From contig OX465591.1 of NCBI GenBank assembly GCA_950022655.1, forward strand, positions 50,489,374 through 50,553,373: a DNA stretch of 64,000 bases. Direction: 5' to 3'. The translations under genes and the position numbers were made by a program. This stretch comes from Alentia gelatinosa (lineage: Eukaryota; Annelida; Polychaeta; Phyllodocida; Polynoidae). Of the stretch, positions 36,183-49,900 are shown in pieces. Position 1 is the stretch's first letter. Every line of letters begins with the position of its first letter. The notes under the pieces are model-generated. The model was given only the letters and a program-made list of their open reading frames with translations, was not told the origin of the DNA and made no database searches.

Positions 36183-37674
36183 TTAGAAGATCCTCGCCTC
36201 TTCTTCGGGCATCTCTTCGTCTTGTTCTTTTACAGGTTCATCTAACTGCTCCTTTTCCTCTGGTCCTTTTTTCCTGTCAATGATCTCTTGTCTCACTTTT
36301 TGCAGTAACTGACCTAGTCTGTTCTTTCCTGTGAAGTTGCCCTGGTATATTTGGCTGACCTCGTTCAGTAGATGACCGCACCCCCACACACCGTCACTCG
36401 TGGCTTCATACAGGTATTGCCCATGAGTGGCAATTAGCGCATCCCCGAGGTCACTGTTTTGCGTGTATTTCGCTAATAATAACTCCTCAAATACTTGTTC
36501 CTTGTTGTTTTCCCAAGTCGTTGTTTTCTTTACTCTTTTGGCAATATTTATCACCTCGTACACGTCTCTGGCTGCCTGTATACTTAGAGCCGCCTTCGAG
36601 TCTTTGGAAGTAACTGCCATTACCGTTTGGTAGGCACGTTCCAGGGAATCATACTGGATATCTCTGTATTCGATATCACACGGATATAGATTCGAAAATA
36701 CAGCATGGTGCCCCTGAAAAGCGACTCCGTCTGGTGTTTTTTGCTGTTTCGCTTCCCGGATATTAACTCCAGGGTGTGTTTGCTCCAGTATGTCAAGCTG
36801 GTTGTATGTGTAGAGCTTATCTTCCACCTTTAAGGACAACCCTTTCATCATAACCTTGAGTTTTTTTGAGCGAGCCAGTGCGCCTACTGCTCTCATGGTT
36901 TTTGTTTTCTGTAGATTTTCTCGTGATAATTCGTCGTGTATCGATATTTTGTCCCATAGTACGTTCCCCTTCAGTTTATGGAGATTTCGATATATCAACG
37001 ATTTGAGGGATGCCAACCGCTAACACAACAACAATGTCTCTTGGTCTATTGTTAGGATTGTAGCGGCCACGCCTGTATAGGTTTTCGATTGGTACTTCGC
37101 TAGGGTTCAAACCAATGTCACTCAGTAGACGTGCCACTTCGTCTTTAAGCCTTTCGTCTTTATTCTCAGGTTTCCCGGAGATAACCAGCATTTTCCTTCT
37201 TTTTTCTGCGTCAATCCAGTCTAACCTTTCCTCTGTCTTGATAACTTTCAAGTGTGTTTTTAGTGTATCCTTTTCCAGGTCCTCTACTTGAGCATTGGCC
37301 CTGTTGGCATAGGCATTTAAATCACCAATTTCACCCTAGGCCTTAGCAAGTTTATCCGTCACTTTATCCAATATAGTGGCAGTATCGTTCATTTTTTTTT
37401 CAGATTTTTGCATCCTAGCTTCGAGTCCCGATATCAGATCAAAGTGAGAAGAGGAAATAATCTCTTGTTCTCTTATACGTTGTTCAAGTTCATTTACCTT
37501 TTCAACAATACTGGCATTTGAGGAGGTTGGCTTGAGTTTGGGTAGATAAGTTCTTATTACCTTGGCTGGTGTCTCTGCCACGTCCGCATCGATTTCACTA
37601 CCTCTTGTTACTCATTGCTTACTGGTAGTGTCTCTGGTATCTCTAGGTTCCATGGGTTGTTTTTGATCCGCCAT
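36183..37674 (-). pseudogene. LINE ORF1: coiled coil, RRM-like domain and NADAR domain
   Basis: ATG 37674 (MADQKQPMEPRD) begins a frame with in-frame stops at about 37611 and at 37336 and one frameshift near 37000. A coiled coil (VEKVNELEQRIREQ, then GLEARMQKSEKKMND) is followed by an RRM/C-terminal-like block (KMLVISGKPE, LYRRGRYNPNNRPRDIVVVLA, then VLWDKISIHDELSRENLQ), the usual RNA-binding layout of LINE ORF1. After a linker comes a complete NADAR (YbiA/DUF1768) domain, about residues 98-242 of the 37016-36183 frame: HHAVFSNLYPC, SLERAYQTVMA, TTTWENNKEQVFEELLLAKY, YEATSDGVWGCGH and GKNRLGQLLQKVR. NADAR domains act on ADP-ribose- or NAD-related N-glycosides. An acidic tail ends at 36183. 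I infer domain capture by the element rather than chance, because the frame is continuous across the RRM-NADAR join. Confidence 0.8.
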
Positions 37675-37767
37675 GGTTGTCTGAGTGTGTCGACGTCCAC
37701 TTTATAGAGGTATTCCCAGGTTTTCAGTGTTCTTTTCCTATGATAATTCTTTCAAAATGGGTATTTT

Positions 37768-37865
37768 CACCTACCCATCAACCTGCCTACCCATCTACCT
37801 ACCTACCTACCTACCCATCTACCTACCCAGCCATCTACCTGCCCAGCCATCAAACTGGCTACTCA
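37768..37865. repeat. Right remnant of the CTACC minisatellite
   Basis: CTACCCATCAACCTGC, CTACCTAC and CTACCCAGCCAT blocks resume here, directly after the LINE 5' end. A near-identical stretch lies at about 26868-26915, so this is the far side of the array split by the LINE. It ends at 37865, and 80 bases of unrecognised DNA lead to the next satellite. Confidence 0.88.
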
Positions 37866-37944
37866 TGAACTACTTCTTGACTGTGTGCTGTTCCGTTTAC
37901 GACAGATGCATATCTGCTTCTTGTTAGATCTGTCAGTCTAGACA

Positions 37945-40900
37945 TATCTGCAGCAGTTTTATGGTGGGACAGTGGAGTTTGATAAGAGTGTGCTGTAGCT
38001 AGATGGATGTGCAGCAGTTTTATGGCGGGACAGTGGAGTTTGATGAGAGTGTGCTGTAGCTAGATGGATGTGCAGCAGTTTTATGGCAGGACAGTGGAGT
38101 TTGATAAGAGTGTGCTGTAGCTAGATGGATGTGCAGCAGTTTTATGGCAGGACAGTGGAGTTTGATAAGAGTGTGCTGTAGCTAGATGGATGTGCAGCAT
38201 TTTTATGGCGGGACAGTGAAGTTTGATAAGAGTGTGCTGTAGATGGATGTGCAGCAGTTTTATGGCGGGACAGTGGAGTTTGATAAGAGTGTGCTGTAGA
38301 TGGATGGATGTGCAGCAGTTTTATGGCGGGACAGTGGAGTTTGATAAGAGTGTGCTGTAGCTAGATGGATGTGCAGCAGTTTTATGGCGGGACAGTGGAG
38401 TTTGATAAGAGTGTGCTGTAGCTAGATGGATGTGCAGCAGTTTTATGGCAGGACAGTGGAGTTTGATAAGAGTGTGCTGTAGCTAGATGGATGTGCGACA
38501 GTTTTATGGTGGGACAGTGGAGTTTGATAAGAGTGTGCTGTAGCTAGATGGATGTGCGACAGTTTTATGGCAGGACAGTGGAGTTTGATAAGAGTGTGCT
38601 GTAGCTAGATGGATGTGCGACAGTTTTATGGCAGGACAGTGGAGTTTGATAAGAGTGTGCTGTAGCTAGATGGATGTGCAGCAGTTTTATGGCAGGACAG
38701 TGGAGTTTGATAAGAGTGTGCTGTAGATGGATGTGCAGCAGTTTTATGGCGGGAGAGTGGAGTTTGATAAGAGTGTGCTGTAGATGGATGTGCAGCAGTT
38801 TTATGGCGGGACAGTGGAGTTTGATAAGAGTGTGCTGTAGCTAGATGGATGTGCAGCAGTTTTATGGCAGGACAGTGGAGTTTGATAAGAGTGTGCTGTA
38901 GATGGATGTGCAGCAGTTTTATGGCGGGACAGTGGAGTTTGATAAGAGTGTGCTGTAGATGGATGTGCAGCAGTTTTATGGCGGGACAGTGGAGTTTGAT
39001 AAGAGTGTGCTGTAGATGGATGTGCGACAGTTTTATGGCGGGACAGTGGAGTTTGATAAGAGTGTGCTGTAGCTAGATGGATGTGCAGCAGTTTTATGGC
39101 AGGACAGTGGAGTTTGATAAGAGTGTGCTGTAGATGGATGGATGTGCAGCAGTTTTATGGCGGGACAGTGGAGTTTGATAAGAGTGTGCTGTAGATGGAT
39201 GTGCAGCAGTTTTATGGCAGGACAGTGGAGTTTGATAAGAGTGTGCTGTAGATGGATGTGCAGCAGTTTTATGGCGGGACAGTGGAGTTTAATAAGAGTG
39301 TGCTGTAGATGGATGTGCGACAGTTTTAAGGCGGGACGGTGGAGTTTGATAAGAGTGTGCTGTAGCTAGATGGATGTGCGACAGTTTTATGGCGGGACAG
39401 TGGAGTTTGATAAGAGTGTGCTGTAGCTAGATGGATGTGCGACAGTTTTATGGCAGGACAGTGGAGTTTGATAAGAGTGTGCTGTAGCTAGATGGATGTG
39501 CAGCAGTTTTATGGCGGGACAGTGGAGTTTGATAAGAGTGTGCTGTAGCTAGATGGATGTGCAGCAGTTTTATGGCGGGACAGTGGAGTTTGATAAGAGT
39601 GTGCTGTAGCTAGATGGATGTGCAGCAGTTTTATGGCGGGACAGTGGAGTTTGATAAGAGTGTGCTGTAGCTAGATGGATGTGCAGCAGTTTTATGGCAG
39701 GACAGTGGAGTTTGATAAGAGTGTGCTGTAGCTAGATGGATGTGCGACAGTTTTATGGCGGGACAGTGGAGTTTGATAAGAGTGTGCTGTAGCTAGATGG
39801 ATGTGCGAGTTTTATGGCAGGACAGTGGAGTTTGATAAGAGTGTGCTGTAGCTAGATGGATGTGCGACAGTTTTATGGCAGGACAGTGGAGTTTGATAAG
39901 AGTGTGCTGTAGCTAGATGGATGTGCAGCAGTTTTATGGCAGGACAGTGGAGTTTGATAAGAGTGTGCTGTAGATGGATGTGCAGCAGTTTTATGGCGGG
40001 ACAGTGGAGTTTGATAAGAGTGTGCTGTAGATGGATGTGCAGCAGTTTTATTGCGGGACAGTGGAGTTTGATAAGAGTGTGCTGTAGCTAGATGGATGTG
40101 CAGCAGTTTTATGGCAGGACAGTGGAGTTTGATAAGAGTGTGCTGTAGATGGATGTGCAGCAGTTTTATGTTGGGACAGTGGAGTTTGATAAGAGTGTGC
40201 TGTAGATGGATGTGCAGCAGTTTTATGGCGGGACAGTGGAGTTTGATAAGAGTGTGCTGTAGATGGATGTGCGACAGTTTTATGGCGGGACAGTGGAGTT
40301 TGATAAGAGTGTGCTGTAGCTAGATGGATGTGCAGCAGTTTTATGGCAGGACAGTGGAGTTTGATAAGAGTGTGCTGTAGATGGATGGATGTGCAGCAGT
40401 TTTATGGCGGGACAGTGGAGTTTGATAAGAGTGTGCTGTAGATGGATGTGCAGCAGTTTTATGGCAGGACAGTGGAGTTTTATAAGAGTGTGCTGTAGAT
40501 GGATGTGCGACAGTTTTATGGCGGGACAGTGGAGTTTGATAAGAGTGTGCTGTAGGTAGATGGATGTGCAGCAGTTTTATGGCAGGACAGTGGAGTTTGA
40601 TAAGAGTGTGCTGTAGCCAGATGGATGTGCGACAGTTTTATGGCAGGACAGTGGAGTTTGATAAGAGTGTGCTGTAGATGGATGTGCGACAGTTTTATGG
40701 CGGGACAGTGGAGTTTGATAAGAGTGTGCTGTAGCTAGATGGATGTGCGACAGTTTTATGGCAGGACAGTGGAGTTTGATAAGAGTGTGCTGTAGCTAGA
40801 TGAATGTACAGCAGTTTTATGGCGGGACAGTGGAGTTTGATAAGAGTGTGCTGTAGCTAGATGGATGTGCGACAGTTTTATGGCGGGACAGTGAAGTTTG

Positions 40901-43900
40901 ATAAAAGTGTGCTGTAGATGGATGTGCAGCAGTTTTATGGCAGGACAGTGGAGTTTGATAAGAGTGTGCTGTAGATAGATGTGCAGCAGTTTTATGGCGG
41001 GACAGTGGAGTTTGATAAGAGTGTGCTGTAGCTAGATGGATGTGCGACAGTTTTGTGGCAGGACAGTGGAGTTTGATAAGAGTGTGCTGTAGAAGGATGT
41101 GCAGCAGTTTTATGGCAGGACAGTGGAGTTTGATAAGAGTGTGCTGTAGCTAGATGGATGTGCGACAGTTTTATGGCGGGACAGTGGAGTTTGATAAGAG
41201 TGTGCTGTAGATGGATGTGCAGCAGTTTTATGGCGGGACAGTGGAGTTTGATAAGAGTGTGCTGTAGATGGATGTGCAGCAGTTTTAAGGCGGGACAGTG
41301 GAGTTTAATAAGAGTGTGCTGTAGATGGATGTGCGACAGTTTTATGGCGGGACAGTGGAGTTTGATAAGAGTGTGCTGTAGATGGATGTGCGACAGTTTT
41401 ATGGCGGGACAGTGGAGTTTGATAAGAGTGTGCTGTAGCTAGATGGATGTGCAGCAGTTTTATGGCGGGACAGTGGAGTTTGATAAGAGTGTGCTGTAGC
41501 TAGATGGATGTGCGACAGTTTTATGGCAGGACAGTGGAGTTTGATAAGAGTGTGCTGTAGCTAGATGGATGTGCAGCAGTTTTATGGTGGGACAGTGGAG
41601 TTTGATAAGAGTGTGCTGTAGCTAGATGGATGTGCGACAGTTTTATGGCAGGACAGTGGAGTTTGATAAGAGTGTGCTGTAGCTAGATGGATGTGCAGCA
41701 GTTTTATGGCGGGACAGTGGAGTTTGATAAGAGTGTGCTGTAGATGGATGTGCGACAGTTTTATGGCGGGACAGTGGAGTTTGATAAGAGTGTGCTATAG
41801 ATGGATGTGCAGCAGTTTTATGGCAGGACAGTGGAGTTTGATAAGAGTGTGCTGTAGATGGATGTGCGACAGTTTTATGGCGGGACAGTGGAGTTTGATA
41901 AGAGTGTGCTGTAGATGGATGTGCGACAGTTTTATTGCGGGACAGTGGAGTTTGATAAGAGTGAGCTGTAGATGGATGTGCGACAGTTTTATGGCGGGAC
42001 AGTGGAGTTTGATAAGAGTGTGCTGTAGCTAGATGGATTTGTGACAGTTTTATGGCGGGACAGTGGAGTTTGATAAGAGTGTGCTGTAGCTAGATGGATG
42101 TGCGACAGTTTTATGGCAGGACAGTGGAGTTTGATAAGAGTGTGCTGTAGCTAGATGGATGTGCGACAGTTTTATGGCAGGACAGTGGAGTTTGATAAGA
42201 GTGTGCTGTAGCTAGATGGATGTGCGACAGTTTTATGGCAGGACAGTGGAGTTTGATAAGAGTGTGCTGTAGCTAGATAGATGTGCGACAGTTTTATGGC
42301 GGGACAGTGGAGTTTGATAAGAGTGTGCTGTAGCTAGATGGATGTGCAGCAGTTTTATGGCAGGACAGTGGAGTTTGATAAGAGTGTGCTGTAGATGGAT
42401 GTGCGACAGTTTTATGGCAGGACAGTGGAGTTTGATAAGAGTGTGCTGTAGATGGATGTGCAGCAGTTTTATGGCGGGACAGTGGAGTTTGATAAGAGTG
42501 TGCTGTAGATGGATGTGCGACAGTTTTATGGCAGGACAGTGGAGTTTGATAAGAGTGTGCTGTAGATGGATGTGCGACAGTTTTATTGCGGGACAGTGGA
42601 GTTTGATAAGAGTGAGCTGTAGATGGATGTGCGACAGTTTTATGGCGGGACAGTGGAGTTTGATAAGAGTGTGCTGTAGCTAGATGGATTTGTGACAGTT
42701 TTATGGCGGGACAGTGGAGTTTGATAAGAGTGTGCTGTAGCTAGATGGATGTGCGACAGTTTTATGGCAGGACAGTGGAGTTTGATAAGAGTGTGCTGTA
42801 GCTAGATGGATGTGCGACAGTTTTATGGCAGGACAGTGGAGTTTGATAAGAGTGTGCTGTAGCTAGATGGATGTGCGACAGTTTTATGGCAGGACAGTGG
42901 AGTTTGATAAGAGTGTGCTGTAGCTAGATAGATGTGCGACAGTTTTATGGCGGGACAGTGGAGTTTGATAAGAGTGTGCTGTAGCTAGATGGATGTGCAG
43001 CAGTTTTATGGCAGGACAGTGGAGTTTGATAAGAGTGTGCTGTAGATGGATGTGCGACAGTTTTATGGCAGGACAGTGGAGTTTGATAAGAGTGTGCTGT
43101 AGATGGATGTGCAGCAGTTTTATGGCGGGACAGTGGAGTTTGATAAGAGTGTGTTGTAGATGGATGTGCGACAGTTTTATGGCAGGACAGTGGAGTTTGA
43201 TAAGAGTGTGCTGTAGCTAGATGGATGTGCAGCAGTTTTATGGCAGGACAGTGGAGTTTGATAAGAGTGTGCTGTAGCTAGATGGATGTGCAGCAGTTTT
43301 ATGGCGGGACAGTGGAGTTTGATAAGAGTGTGCTGTAGCTAGATGGATGTGCGACAGTTTTATGGCGGGACAGTGGAGTTTGATAAGAGTGTGCTGTAGA
43401 CGGATGTGCGACAGTTTTATGGCAGGACAGTGGAGTTTGATAAGAGTGTGCTGAAGCTAGATGGATGTGCGACAGTTTTATGGGGGGACAGTGGAGTTTG
43501 ATAAGAGTGTGCTGTAGATGGATGTGCAGCAGTTTTATGGTAGGACAGTGGAGTTTGATAAGAGTGTGCTGTAGATGGATGTGCGACAGTTTTATGGCAG
43601 GACAGTGGAGTTTGATAAGAGTGTGCTGTAGATTGATGGATGTGCGACAGTTTTATGGCAGGACAGTGGAGTTTGATAAGAGTGTGCTGTAGCTAGATGG
43701 ATGTGCGACAGTTTTATGGCGGGACAGTGGAGTTTGATAAGAGTGTGCTGTAGATGGATGTGCAGCAGTTTTATGGCGGGACAGTGGAGTTTGATAAGAG
43801 TGTGCTGTAGATGGATGTGCAGCAGTTTTATGGTAGGACAGTGGAGTTTGATAAGAGTGTGCTGTAGATGGATGTGCGACAGTTTTATGGCAGGACAGTG

Positions 43901-46900
43901 GAGTTTGATAAGAGTGTGCTGTAGATTGATGGATGTGCGACAGTTTTATGGTGCTGTAGATGGATGTGCAGCAGTTTTATGGCGGGACAGTGGAGTTTGA
44001 TAAGAGTGTGCTGTAGCTAGATGGATGTGCGACAGTTTTATGGCAGGACAGTGGAGTTTCATAAGAGTGTGCTGTAGCTAGATGGATGTGCGACAGTTTT
44101 ATGGCGGGACAGTGGAGTTTGATAAGAGTGTGCTGTAGCTAGATGGATGTGCAGCAGTTTTATGGCGGGACAGTGGAGTTTGATAAGAGTGTGCTGTAGA
44201 TGGATGTGCGACAGTTTTATGACGGGACAGTGGAGTTTGATAGGAGTGTGCTGTAGATGGATGTGCAGCAGTTTTATGGCAGGACAGTGGAGTTTGATAA
44301 GAGTGTGCTGTAGCTAGATGGATGTGCAGCAGTTTTATGGCGGGACAGTGGAGTTTGATAAGAGTGTGCTGTAGCTAGATGGATGTGCGACAGTTTTGTG
44401 GCAGGACAGTGGAGTTTGATAAGAGTGTGCTGTAGAAGGATGTGCAGCAGTTTTATGGCAGGACAGTGGAGTTTGATAAGAGTGTGCTGTAGCTAGATGG
44501 ATGTGCGACAGTTTTATGGCGGGACAGTGGAGTTTGATAAGAGTGTGCTGTAGATGGATGTGCAGCAGTTTTATGGCGGGACAGTGGAGTTTGATAAGAG
44601 TGTGCTGTAGATGGATGTGCAGCAGTTTTATGGCGGGACAGTGGAGTTTGATAAGAGTGTGCTGTAGATGGATGTGCGACAGTTTTATGGCGGGACAGTG
44701 GAGTTTGATAAGAGTGTGCTGTAGATGGATGTGCGACAGTTTAATGGCAGGACAGTGGAGTTTGATAAGAGTGTGCTGTAGCTAGATGGATGTGCAGCAG
44801 TTTTATGGCAGGACAGTGGAGTTTGATAAGAGTGTGCTGTAGATGGATGTGCAGCAGTTTTATGGCAGGACAGTGGAGTTTGATAAGAGTGTGCTGTAGC
44901 TAGATGGATGTGCGACAGTTTTATGGCGGGACAGTGGAGTTTGATAAGAGTGTGCTGTAGCTAGATGGATGTGCAGCAGTTTTATGGCAGGACAGTGGAG
45001 TTTGATAAGAGTGTGCTGTAGCTAGATGGATGTGCAGCAGTTTTATGGCGGGACAGTGGAGTTTGATAAGAGTGTGCTGTAGCTAGATGGATGTGCGACA
45101 GTTTTATGGCAGGACAGTGGAGTTTGATAAGAGTGTGCTGTAGCTAGATGGATGTGCAGCAGTTTTATGGCGGGACAGTGGAGTTTGATAAGAGTGTGCT
45201 GTAGCTAGATGGATGTGCGACAGTTTTATGGCAGGACAGTGGAGTTTGATAAGAGTGTGCTGTAGCTAGATGGATGTGCAGCAGTTTTATGGCAGGACAG
45301 TGGAGTTTGATAAGAGTGTGCTGTAGCTAGATGGATGTGCGACAGTTTTATGGCAGGACAGTGGAGTTTGATAAGAGTGTGCTGTAGCTAGATGGATGTG
45401 CAGCAGTTTTATGGCGGGACAGTGGAGTTTGATAAGAGTGTGCTGTAGATGGATGTGCGACAGTTTTATGGCCGGACAGTGGAGTTTGATAAGAGTGTGC
45501 TATAGATGGATGTGCAGCAGTTTTATGGCAGGACAGTGGAGTTTGATAAGAGTGTGCTGTAGATGGATGTGCGACAGTTTTATGGCGGGACAGTGGAGTT
45601 TGATAAGAGTGTGCTGTAGATGGATGTGCGACAGTTTTATTGCGGGACAGTGGAGTTTGATAAGAGTGTGCTGTAGATGGATGTGCGACAGTTTTATGGC
45701 AGGACAGTGGAGTTTGATAAGAGTGTGCTGTAGCTAGATGGATGTGCAGCAGTTTTATGGCAGGACAGTGGAGTTTGATAAGAGTGTGCTGTAGCTAGAT
45801 GGATGTGCAGCAGTTTTATGGCAGGACAGTGGAGTTTGATTAGAGTGTGCTGTAGCTAGATGGATGTGCGACAGTTTTATGGCGGGACAGTGGAGTTTGA
45901 TAAGAGTGTGCTGTAGATGGATGTGCGACAGTTTTATGGCAGGACAGTGGAGTTTGATAAGAGTGTGCTGAAGCTAGATGGATGTGCGACAGTTTTATGG
46001 CGGGACAGTGGAGTTTGATAAGAGTGTGCTGTAGCTAGATGGATGTGCGACAGTTTTATGGCAGGACAGTGGAGTTTGATAAGAGTGTGCTGTAGCTAGA
46101 TGGATGTGCGACAGTTTTATGGCAGGACAGTGGAGTTTGATAAGAGTGTGCTGTAGATGGATGTGCAGCAGTTTTATGGCGGGACAGTGGAGTTTGATAA
46201 GAGTGTGCTGTAGATGAATGTGCAGCAGTTTTATGGCGGGACAGTGGAGTTTGATAAGAGTGTGCTGTAGATGGATGTGCAGCAGTTTTATGGCAGGACA
46301 GTGGAGTTTGATAAGAGTGTGCTGTAGATGGATGTGCGACAGTTTTATGGCGGGACAGTGGAGTTTGATAAGAGTGTGCTGTAGATGGATGGATGTGCAG
46401 CAGTTTTATGGCAGGACAGTGGAGTTTGATAAGAGTGTGCTGTAGATGGATGTAGAGCAGTTTTATGGCGGGACAGTGGAGTTTGATAAGAGTGTGCTGT
46501 AGATGGATGGATGTGCAGCAGTTTTATGACGGGACAGTGGAGTTTGATAAGAGTGTGCTGTAGCTAGATGTGCAGCAGTTTTATGGCGGGACAGTGGAGT
46601 TTGATAAGAGTGTGCTGTAACTAGATGGATGTGCGACAGTTTTATGGCAGGACAGTGGAGTTTGATAAGAGTGTGCTGTAGATGGATGTGCAGCAGTTTT
46701 ATGGCGGGACAGTGGAGTTTGATAAGAGTGTGCTGTAGCTAGATGGATGTGCGACAGTTTTATGGCAGGACAGTGGAGTTTGATAAGAGTGTGCTGTAGC
46801 TAGATGGATGTGCGACAGTTTTATGGCGGGACAGTGGAGTTTGATAAGAGTGTGCTGTAGCTAGATGGATGTGTGACAGTTTTGTGGCAGGACAGTGGAG

Positions 46901-49900
46901 TTTGATAAGAGTGTGCTGTAGAAGGATGTGCAGCAGTTTTATGGCAGGACAGTGGAGTTTGATAAGAGTGTGCTGTAGCTAGATGGATGTGCGACAGTTT
47001 TATGGCGGGACAGTGGAGTTTGATAAGAGTGTGCTGTAGATGGATGTGCAGCAGTTTTATGGCGGGACAGTGGAGTTTGATAAGAGTGTGCTGTAGATGG
47101 ATGTGCAGCAGTTTTATGGCGGGACAGTGGAGTTTGATAAGAGTGTGCTGTAGATGGATGTGCGACAGTTTTATGGCGGGACAGTGGAGTTTGATAAGAG
47201 TGTGCTGTAGATGGATGTGCGACAGTTTAATGGCAGGACAGTGGAGTTTGATAAGAGTGTGCTGTAGCTAGATGGATGTGCAGCAGTTTTATGGCAGGAC
47301 AGTGGAGTTTGATAAGAGTGTGCTGTAGATGGATGTGCAGCAGTTTTATGGCAGGACAGTGGAGTTTGATAAGAGTGTGCTGTAGCTAGATGGATGTGCG
47401 ACAGTTTTATGGCGGGACAGTGGAGTTTGATAAGAGTGTGCTGTAGCTAGATGGATGTGCGACAGTTTTATGGCAGGACAGTGTAGTTTGATAAGAGTTT
47501 GCTGTAGCTAGATGGATGTGCGACAGTTTTATGGCGGGACAGTGGAGTTTGATAAGAGTGTGCTGTAGCTAGATGGATGTGCGACAGTTTTATGGCAGGA
47601 CAGTGGAGTTTGATAAGAGTGTGCTGTAGCTAGATGGATGTGCAGCAGTTTTATGTCGGGACAGTGGAGTTTGATAAGAGTGTGCTGTAGATGGATGTGC
47701 GACAGTTTTATGGCCGGACAGTGGAGTTTGATAAGAGTGTGCTATAGATGGATGTGCAGCAGTTTTATGGCAGGACAGTGGAGTTTGATAAGAGTGTGCT
47801 GTAGATGGATGTGCGACAGTTTTATTGCGGGACAGTGGAGTTTGATAAGAGTGTGCTGTAGATGGATGTGCGACAGTTTTATGGCAGGACAGTGGAGTTT
47901 GATAAGAGTGTGCTGTAGCTAGATGGATGTGCAGCAGTTTTATGGCAGGACAGTGGAGTTTGATTAGAGTGTGCTGTAGCTAGATGGATGTGCGACAGTT
48001 TTATGGCGGGACAGTGGAGTTTGATAAGAGTATGCTGTAGATGGATGTGCGACAGTTTTATGGCAGGACAGTGGAGTTTGATAAGAGTGTGCTGAAGCTA
48101 GATGGATGTGCGACAGTTTTATGGCGGGACAGTGGAGTTTGATAAGAGTGTGCTGTAGCTAGATGGATGTGCGACAGTTTTATGGCAGGACAGTGGAGTT
48201 TGATAAGAGTGTGCTGTAGCTAGATGGATGTGCGACAGTTTTATGGCAGGACAGTGGAGTTTGATAAGAGTGTGCTGTAGATGGATGTGCAGCAGTTTTA
48301 TGGCGGGACAGTGGAGTTTGATAAGAGTGTGCTGTAGATGGATGTGCAGCAGTTTTATGGCGGGACAGTGGAGTTTGATAAGAGTGTGCTGTAGATGGAT
48401 GTGCAGCAGTTTTATGGCAGGACAGTGGAGTTTGATAAGAGTGTGCTGTAGATGGATGTGCGACAGTTTTATGGCGGGACAGTGGAGTTTGATAAGAGTG
48501 TGCTGTAGATGGATGGATGTGCAGCAGTTTTATGGCAGGACAGTGGGTTTGATAAGAGTGTGCTGTAGATGGATGTGCAGCAGTTTTATGGCGGGACAGT
48601 GGAGTTTGATAAGAGTGTGCTGTAGATGGATTGATGTGCAGCAGTTTTATGACGGGACAGTGGAGTTTGATAAGAGTGTGCTGTAGATGGATGTGCAGCA
48701 GTTTTATGGCAGGACAGTGGAGTTTGATAAGAGTGTGCTGTAGCTAGATGGATGTGCGACAGTTTTATGGTGGGACAGTGGAGTTTGATAAGAGTGTGCT
48801 GTAGATGGATGTGCAGCAGTTTTATGGCGGGACAGTGGAGTTTGATAAGAGTGTGCTGTAACTAGATGGATGTGCGACAGTTTTATGGCAGGACAGTGGA
48901 GTTTGATAAGAGTGTGCTGTAGATGGATGTGCAGCAGTTTTATGGCGGGACAGTGGAGTTTGATAAGAGTGTGCTGTAGCTAGATGGATGTGCGACAGTT
49001 TTATGGCAGGACAGTGGAGTTTGATAAGAGTGTGCTGTAGCTAGATGGATGTGCGACAGTTTTATGGCGGGACAGTGGAGTTTGATAAGAGTGTGCTGTA
49101 GCTAGATGGATGTGCAGCAGTTTTAAGGCGAGATAGTGGAATTGATAAGAGTGTGCTGTAGATGGATGTGCGACAGTTTTATGGCGGGACAGTGGAGTTT
49201 GATAAGAGTGTGCTGTAGAGGATGTGCAGCAGTTTTATGGCGGGACAGTGGAGTTTGATAAGATTGTGCTGTAGATGGATGTGCGACAGTTTTATTGCGG
49301 GACAGTGGAGTTTGATAAGAGTGTGCTGTAGATGGATGTGCGACAGTTTTATGGCGGGACAGTGGAGTTTGATAAGAGTGTGCTGTAGCTAGATGGATGT
49401 GCGACAGTTTTATGGCAGGACAGTGGAGTTTGATAAGAGTGTGCTGTAGCTAGATGGATGTGCGACAGTTTTATGGCAGGACAGTGGAGTTTGATAAGAG
49501 TGTGCTGTAGCTAGATGGATGTGCGACAGTTTTATGGCAGGACAGTGGAGTTTGATAAGAGTGTGCTGTAGATGGATGTGCAGCAGTTTTATGGTGGGAC
49601 AGTGGAGTTTGATAAGAGTGTGCTGTAGATGGATGTGCGACAGTTTTATGGCAGGACAGTGGAGTTTGATAAGAGTGTGCTGTAGATGGATGTGCAGCAG
49701 TTTTATAGCGGGACAGTGGAGTTTGATAAGAGTGTGCTGTAGATGGATGTGCGACAGTTTTATGGCAGGACAGTGGAGTTTGATAAGAGTGTGCTGTAGC
49801 TAGATGGATGTGCAGCAGTTTTATGGCAGGACAGTGGAGTTTGATAAGAGTGTGCTGTAGCTAGATGGATGTGCAGCAGTTTTATTACAGGACAGTGGAG

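Larger units (their letters stand above)
27192..37767 (-). mobile_element. CR1/L2-like LINE, near full length, interrupted by a DIRS element
   Basis: Minus-strand order is 5' leader (37767-37675), ORF1 with coiled coil, RRM-like and NADAR domains, an SGNH-like domain, a spacer, ORF2 with endonuclease and reverse transcriptase, then the 3'UTR and a poly(A) tail (T-run on the plus strand from 27192). AATAAA lies at 27219-27214, close to the tail. Subtracting the DIRS element and the 125-bp insert leaves about 6.1 kb, a normal full length. Both ends abut the same minisatellite, so the LINE inserted into it; target-site duplications cannot be told from the repeat. Several stops and frameshifts make this copy inactive. 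Assignment to CR1/L2 rests on the EN type, the RT C-terminus and the esterase-like domain, and is inference. Confidence 0.85.
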
